Assembly (NCBI GenBank): GCA_012862575.1
Contig: BLSF01000065.1
Coordinates: forward strand, 62,001-126,000
DNA length: 64,000 bases
Direction: 5' to 3'
DNA from: Parietichytrium sp. I65-24A
Lineage: Eukaryota; Sar; Bigyra; Thraustochytrida; Thraustochytriidae
The notes beneath the pieces were generated by a model, which did no database searches, was not told the origin of the DNA, and was given only the letters and a program-made list of their open reading frames with translations. Each line of letters opens with the position of its first letter. The stretch's first letter is position 1. This document shows positions 59,192 through 64,000 of the stretch, piece after piece. The position numbers and the translations under genes are program-made.

Positions 59192-60429
59192 TTAATTCAT
59201 TCCTCTCGGACTTGCGCAAGGGCAGTGTGGTAAGGAGGCTCTGGGCGTCGCGTTTCTCAACAGGTTGTTCGCCAGCATGTATCTCTCGCTCCAGCGCTCT
59301 TGAGGATAGTCGATGGGGTTGATGGCATCCTTCTGCTAACAAAATTGAACTTGGTCGATATCTCACTGTCTCAATTGTCTCAATCTCATTCAGGAAATTC
59401 ATGAAATACTTGGTCCAGGGTCAAGTTCAAGACCGAAATGCGTTGTGCACAGACTTTGTAGTACAAAATACGATTCATATTCGTGTCTATATTTGAATAT
59501 CACAATTACGCCTAAGTGACCAGAATCATTCCTGTCCCAAGTTGGCACGTGCTCCAAGGGCTACGTGTAAACAATGGCAGCCGGTAGCACTGGTACACAC
59601 CCTGGTTGTTTGGGGGTGGCTATAGTCCGGATAAGGAATAGGCTAGGATCGGGGGAGTTTGGATTGGTGAGTAAAGATTACATTTTGGAACTGAACGATC
59701 GACGAATTTGTGTGCTTGCTTTTGTGCGGTATTCTTTCATGTGTTTTTTTTGAGTTTCCATGAACATAAACTGTGAAAAATAACAAAATAATAAAAGTAA
59801 AGTTTTGACGATTTCGAGTTTGGTGATAAGCTTATCGCACAAAGATAATGCGAAAGAAAGAAAGAAAGAAAGAAGGACAGACTCCGAATGGAGTTAGAAA
59901 TGAGCAGCTGGCTCTTCGTACCAATCAGCACTCAGTACTCAGATGTGAGAGAGAACGCGCACTTGTGTTGTTAACTTGTTCATCTGGTGTCGGATTTCGA
60001 GATGGTTTGTAAATAATAAATGTTTGTTAGCATGGAGAGCAAAAGCCTTGTCCAGTCCGTTGTTGTCCTTGTGCACGGCTGACGAAAGCAGCGTCGGAGT
60101 CCATGAGCAGGCTTTAAACGAGGCTTATCCTCGCGCCAAAGTACGTCATCCGTCTACTGGGCCAAAATTGTGAAAATTGTGAGAGTTGTCAAGATGCAAA
60201 GCAAAATTCCCTGTCAATCAATCAAAATGTTCTAGAATCAATCTTGATCAAAACAATGCAATCCAATGAGATAATCAATCGATGCAAACTTCGTCGCTTA
60301 CTCACGATTTCCCATCGACAACATCCACAACTGAAGACCTGGCGGGATGAAATGAGCCTCCTCCTTCACAACTATCACCAAATACAATGCACGACACTCG
60401 AAATCGGAAGAACATCTTGTGTTTAGCTG

Positions 60430-60472
60430 TGTTTTGTTTTGTTTTGTTTTGTTTTGTTTTGTTTTGTTTTGT
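60430..60472. repeat. (TTTTG)n microsatellite
   Basis: About nine uninterrupted TTTTG units lie in the spacer, with no coding context. Confidence 0.92.
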
Positions 60473-61732
60473 TATGCATTCTTCTTCTTCCATCCTAGAA
60501 TCCAAAGCCCCCCTTTCGCGAAAGCACTTTTGCCAAATAGAAACCCTCTAAAACCTCTAAACTAAACCGCGAGCGAAGCAAAGCAAGTCTATCTAAACTT
60601 GTACAGAAAGACGTCGATGCAGGCAAGGTCGGCAGATCGCAAACAAACAAACAATCGATCAATCGTGGATTGTCGCGAAAGAAGGAGCAGCAGCCATCGA
60701 GGCAGCCGAGTGATCTCCACGCGCGAGAAATCTACCAAGCTCGCCCCGCGAGTTGCGAGACCTTGCTGGAAAGAGCAGACAAGGCTGGCGCGAGGAGCCT
60801 GCGGTACCGGTAGGGGCCCGTTCAGTGGTGGATTGGCTCTGCACCAGGCTACTAGCAAGGGGTTTAGGACCGTGGTCGTCAGTGTGAAGTTGTGACTTTT
60901 CCACGCCAGTCCCGGCCAGTTGCCAAGTGAAAGCCGTAAGCTTGCGGACGCAAAGCGCACGTGGCAATCATCAAGCGCTTGTTGCTGCTGCGAGGCTTGA
61001 CCAAGAAACAAAAGAAAGAAACAAAGAAAGAAAGAGAGGAAGGAAGGAAGATCGACGACCCATCGCGGCCGAAATTGGAGTTCATCTGGCTGGTCTGGAT
61101 ACTTTGCCCCATTTTCTCCTTCGCTTTCCTCTTTCTTTACTGTGCTCTCGATTGAAACTGTGAAGAAGGAAGCATTAAATCCTCCGCAGTGTATTCTAGT
61201 TCACTGTCACTGTCACTGTCACTTCTCGGCAGCGCGCGTGCTTCTCGTCATCGAGCCATCTACTGGGAGTCCTTGCTCTTGAAGAACGCGTCGCTAATCA
61301 CACAGTTTTCATTGACACACAGTCAGTCGGACGCACAGCGTGAACACTTTGCTGTGAACGAAAAAAGCGAAGCGCAACCTAAGCAACCCGTGCAATCCAG
61401 AGGAGTTGTAGACATTCTCGGCAAGATTGCATCGGAGGAGCTGAAGAAAACATTGAGCAGCATCATCAGCAAAACGCGGTAAGAAAGAGAAAGGCAACGA
61501 GAACGAGAACGAAAGAAAGAGAGAGAGAGAAAGGAGAAGGAAAGAGGCTTTGAAAGGTTCTTTCCTCTTTTGAAAGAAAGCATTGGTCGCGAATCCGTCT
61601 CTCGTGCATACCTACCTTTCTACCAGACTTTTGAAAGCCACGTTTTGTGTTGCTCGCGCTCCGTCGCCAGCCCGCCAGCAGTGGTATACATCTAGTCTGT
61701 CCTTTTCAGAAACATCTACACTTATTGCGAGA

Positions 61733-62944
61733 ATGCAAGGTCAGACCCAGACTCAAACACAGGCACAGACCCAAATACCTGCTAAATCGGCAACGCGCCG
61801 GGCACAGTCTGGAGCCGTACAGACTCGCATTGAAGCAATTCAAGGGTCTGCATCATCGTTATCATCATCGTCATCATCACCATCACCCTCACAGACTCGA
61901 GCGCAGGCACGACTGTTGCAAGAGCAGGCAAGACAGCAGCAACAACTCGACGGAATCGAAAGGCAGCTCAAGCAGCTCCTCCGGCACTCCATTCAGAGCT
62001 CGGCGTCATCGTCCTCTGCAGCTTCAACTACCTCTCGTCCCGCAGAGCCCAGCGAGGAGCCATCGAAAAGGATGACTTTTGTTCGACCAGGGCGTCCTAT
62101 CCACAGGGCCACAGCTGACGGTGGCATTTCGGAGCGCCTTCTCTACTCAGAAACCGCCCCGGGAGCATTCAGGCACTGCTTGGTGCTCTTTGGCATGCTG
62201 ACTTGCAACCCATGCGTCATCTCAAACGCGGAAAAGCTACGAAAGGAAACGTACATTTCAGTGTACGAAAACAAGATCGAAAAGAATCGCCCGATTCAGT
62301 GCTGCTGCTGCAAGTATGACCGCGTGGATGTCATGTATTTTGACCGCGAAGAGTTCCAGATGATGGACAAGGCTGGGTGCTGTAGACCATGTGGAACACA
62401 TTTCAAATTCTGCCCGACTTGCAACGACTACTTCGGGGAGGGGCTCGTGCTCTACGGCTCCGATTTCTGCGGCGAGCAGTCCTGCACCTCGTCTTCCTGT
62501 AACAACGTCTGCTTGTGTTGCCAATGGAAAATGATTTACCCTGTCAAGGACGCCAACGAGTTGAAGGAGGTTATTGCCAAAGCCCGAAGAGTCGCCCTTG
62601 CTCGCCTCCAAATAGATAAAGAGGGGTCCACCAACTTTACTCCTCACGGCCATGACTCCCTAGGTAGCGAGAGCCTCAGGAGCGAGATCCATGCACTTCA
62701 ACGCAACATCAACGGAAACGACGATCGGGATGATGATTCCGACGGGGATACCATCGATGAAGAGCCTGTGGAGGAGTACGACAGCTATTCGGACAGGAAA
62801 TCAGACGATCCACCAGAAACAACGCGTCCGAAAACCTCATTCAGGCTCTCGCAAAGGATGGATCGGCGCACAAGTTTTCGTGATGACGCAATCGTCACCG
62901 CTCAGCCTTACTCCCCTTATCCACAGCTCATTTCACGCGACTAG
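61733..62944 (+). CDS. Cys-rich conserved protist protein with Gln/Ser-rich N-terminus
   Basis: The first in-frame ATG is at 61733 (MQGQTQTQTQAQTQ; 403 aa); the frame is open for 50 more codons upstream without ATG. The N-terminus is TQ-repeat and Ser-rich, followed by a Gln-rich coiled coil (QEQARQQQQLDGIERQLKQL). The core (~150-280) has YISVYENKIEKNRPIQCCCCKYDRVDVMYFDREEF, then five further Cys pairs (CCRPCGTHFKFCPTC, CGEQSCTSSSCNNVCLCC). SVYENRIE...VMYFD is the signature of an unnamed family I associate with stramenopiles and other marine protists, perhaps PH-like and membrane associated. The C-terminal tail is acidic then basic. The Cys spacing suggests metal binding or palmitoylation. 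Confidence 0.78.
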   Translation: MQGQTQTQTQAQTQIPAKSATRRAQSGAVQTRIEAIQGSASSLSSSSSSPSPSQTRAQARLLQEQARQQQQLDGIERQLKQLLRHSIQSSASSSSAASTTSRPAEPSEEPSKRMTFVRPGRPIHRATADGGISERLLYSETAPGAFRHCLVLFGMLTCNPCVISNAEKLRKETYISVYENKIEKNRPIQCCCCKYDRVDVMYFDREEFQMMDKAGCCRPCGTHFKFCPTCNDYFGEGLVLYGSDFCGEQSCTSSSCNNVCLCCQWKMIYPVKDANELKEVIAKARRVALARLQIDKEGSTNFTPHGHDSLGSESLRSEIHALQRNINGNDDRDDDSDGDTIDEEPVEEYDSYSDRKSDDPPETTRPKTSFRLSQRMDRRTSFRDDAIVTAQPYSPYPQLISRD

Positions 62945-63211
62945 AATATTTCGTGACGTGTGGGTGCTTTCCTTGTGTGTGATTATAACTCCTTTCCCCA
63001 AAATTTGAGCCTTTGACGGCCAAGTGTCTTGTTTCTGCGGTTTGTCATCTTGATTCGTAGACAGCTTGTGAACAATATTATATGTATAGACTTTATCTCT
63101 TCTTTCATTGTTCATGCCACGCCAAGTTTAGTTCATCTGAATGTACAAGAAAAAGCAGAAAACCAAAAGAAAGAGGGAATAGAGAAAAAAAGAATCATTG
63201 AGTTCCTTTAT
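62945..63211. other. Convergent 3' spacer
   Basis: 267 bp of A/T-rich 3' flank between two converging genes; I see nothing else. Confidence 0.6.
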
Positions 63212-64000
63212 CTACAGCAAGTCGGACTTTGTTGTGTCTTCTTTCCTCTTTGGGGTAGTGGAGCCTTCTTCTTCAAAGTACCGCATAAAGTTACTCGTGG
63301 CACTGTCAACGGTGCCTTTCGTACCGAACGCTTCTCCCATGTTCATATTGTCACGCAATGTGCTCGAAGCATTCTCTCTGGCCTGTAAATTCTGGATTAC
63401 ATCAGGGGATATTCGCAACGTTTCAGTCCCGCCACCGCCGTGTTTGGGAGAAAACACAAATGTGCCATCGTTGGCGGCCCCCGTACTCGAAAAGTAGTTC
63501 ATAAAACCGGAATCTTGGCCACCGCCAGGGTGGCTTTTCAGCGTGGTTTCCTGCATCGTTCCGAGCGCGCGATTGCTCGGACCACCAACCTTCAAAGTAT
63601 CCATGCGCACCGTGGCATCCAACGGTACACTCACGAGGGTCTTCCCAGCCTGCACTGCCGAAGGCGGCGACCTGGGCAAGGTATCTGCGGCGGCCTGATT
63701 CTTTTCCTTCTCGCGCGCTTCCTCCTCCTCCTGCGCCAGTCGCTCCATCCGCTCCTTCCGACGAGCTTCAATCTGCGGCAAGCACTCCTCCACAAGGGCG
63801 CGCAAAATAGTTTGCACCCGGCCGCCCTTTGCCTCGAGATCCTTGACGAACTCTTGTACGAACGCATGCTGCTGCAGTTCAGAGGTTGACTTGCGCTGCA
63901 CTGGGTCCTTTTCGAGGCACTCTTTGAGAAAGTCGTTCATCTCCGCGGACCAAGCTTCGGGCTGCTTGAAGGTCGCAGAAGGCCGTTTAGGAATTACAAA
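63212..64000 (-). CDS. MST/Hippo-like STE20 kinase, C-terminal part (cut by right edge)
   Basis: The frame is open to base 64000 on the minus strand and begins outside the window. The first visible residues, FVIPKRPSATFKQPEAWSAE then MNDFLKECLEKDPVQRKSTS and ELQQHAFVQ, match the end of the MST1/2 kinase domain (P..TF..PE.WS..F.DF...CL.K.P..R.T...L..H.F). A charged helix (RRKERMERLAQEEEEAREKE) follows, then a Thr/Gly-rich tail. I see no clear SARAH domain. Two similar elements, SGFMNYFSSTG and SNFMRYFEEEGST, may be short binding or autophosphorylation motifs. Relatives act in Hippo-type growth and cytoskeletal signalling. The kinase catalytic core lies outside, so activity cannot be judged. 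It converges on the Cys-rich gene. Confidence 0.88.
   Translation of the reverse strand, partial: FVIPKRPSATFKQPEAWSAEMNDFLKECLEKDPVQRKSTSELQQHAFVQEFVKDLEAKGGRVQTILRALVEECLPQIEARRKERMERLAQEEEEAREKEKNQAAADTLPRSPPSAVQAGKTLVSVPLDATVRMDTLKVGGPSNRALGTMQETTLKSHPGGGQDSGFMNYFSSTGAANDGTFVFSPKHGGGGTETLRISPDVIQNLQARENASSTLRDNMNMGEAFGTKGTVDSATSNFMRYFEEEGSTTPKRKEDTTKSDLL

Larger units (their letters stand above)
57563..61732. other. Large divergent spacer, 4.2 kb
   Basis: No intact gene is supported. It contains CAATCAATCAATG...TTGATTGATTGA inverted tetranucleotides (about 57757-57791), a decayed gene fragment (58780-59191), a GAAA run (about 59853-59878), a (TTTTG)n run (60430-60472), and a CACTGT repeat (about 61201-61223). 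A GTG-started frame at 61189-61482 lacks an ATG but ends in a donor-like CG/GTAAGA, so a non-coding first exon of the next gene is possible. Confidence 0.55.

Noticed and set aside
61189-61490. 97-codon frame before the Cys-rich gene
   Set aside because: No ATG; a donor-like GTAAGA at its end makes an upstream exon possible, but I cannot prove coding.
1-64000. Retroelement, Polinton or other virus-derived copy
   Set aside because: I looked for reverse transcriptase, integrase, capsid and polymerase motifs and for long terminal repeats on both strands and saw none.

Overview
The window looks like nuclear DNA of a unicellular eukaryote. Genes are long, mostly uninterrupted reading frames separated by 0.2-4 kb of repeat-rich spacer. 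The few introns I can place are short (about 90-130 nt, GTAAGT/GTGCG...CAG), AATAAA signals follow some genes, and the products are eukaryotic (RNF113A/Cwc24, IMPACT, TMEM184, STELLO-like, MST/Hippo-like kinase, MyTH4-FERM, FMRP-like KH, CCT domain). The mix of a plant-type CCT domain, animal-like MST and FMRP relatives, a putative flagellar RPxSA-repeat protein and a Cys-rich family I associate with marine protists fits a stramenopile such as a thraustochytrid (labyrinthulomycete). That assignment is inference. I see no prokaryotic operon, CRISPR array, rRNA, convincing tRNA or recognisable transposon or viral relic.

Layout. 0-6 kb: a very large minus-strand gene fusing a FEN1/XPG-like nuclease to a DEAH helicase. 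Its last exon probably runs off the left edge. 6-9 kb: spacer with a 42-bp-arm hairpin and 5' repeats. 9-13 kb: a WW(x3)-MyTH4-FERM protein and an orphan coiled-coil protein. 13.5-14.7 kb: a tandem TIR protein abutting an out-of-frame WD40 fragment. 16-19 kb: a STELLO-like Golgi glycosyltransferase. 20-27 kb: three poorly characterised proteins. 27-31 kb: gene-free, microsatellite-rich. 31-34 kb: a CCT-domain regulator facing an acyl-protein-thioesterase-like hydrolase. 35-44.5 kb: an mpaB/rubber-oxygenase-like protein, RNF113A/Cwc24, a PHD/ePHD chromatin protein and IMPACT/YIH1. 46-54 kb: an RPxSA-repeat cytoskeletal/ciliary candidate, a TMEM184 transporter-like protein and an FMRP-like KH protein. 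55-57.6 kb: a secreted acylphosphatase-like protein and a 2OG-Fe(II) oxygenase. 57.6-61.7 kb: spacer with one decayed gene fragment. 61.7-64 kb: a Cys-rich protein and the C-terminal part of an MST/Hippo-like kinase cut by the right edge.

The genes do not form one pathway; they are housekeeping and regulatory genes. Convergent pairs usually have short 3' spacers (about 0.2-0.9 kb), while divergent pairs have promoter spacers of about 1.6-4.2 kb. Those spacers carry tetranucleotide repeats (GATT or CACT on the coding strand just before start codons), GTACTCGAGTAC palindromes, and a GTGCGA-type motif repeated in tandem before two unrelated genes. The most interesting items are the nuclease-helicase fusion, the shared GTGCGA promoter repeats, the long hairpin at 6.8 kb, the FMRP-like protein and the TIR-TIR/WD40 locus.
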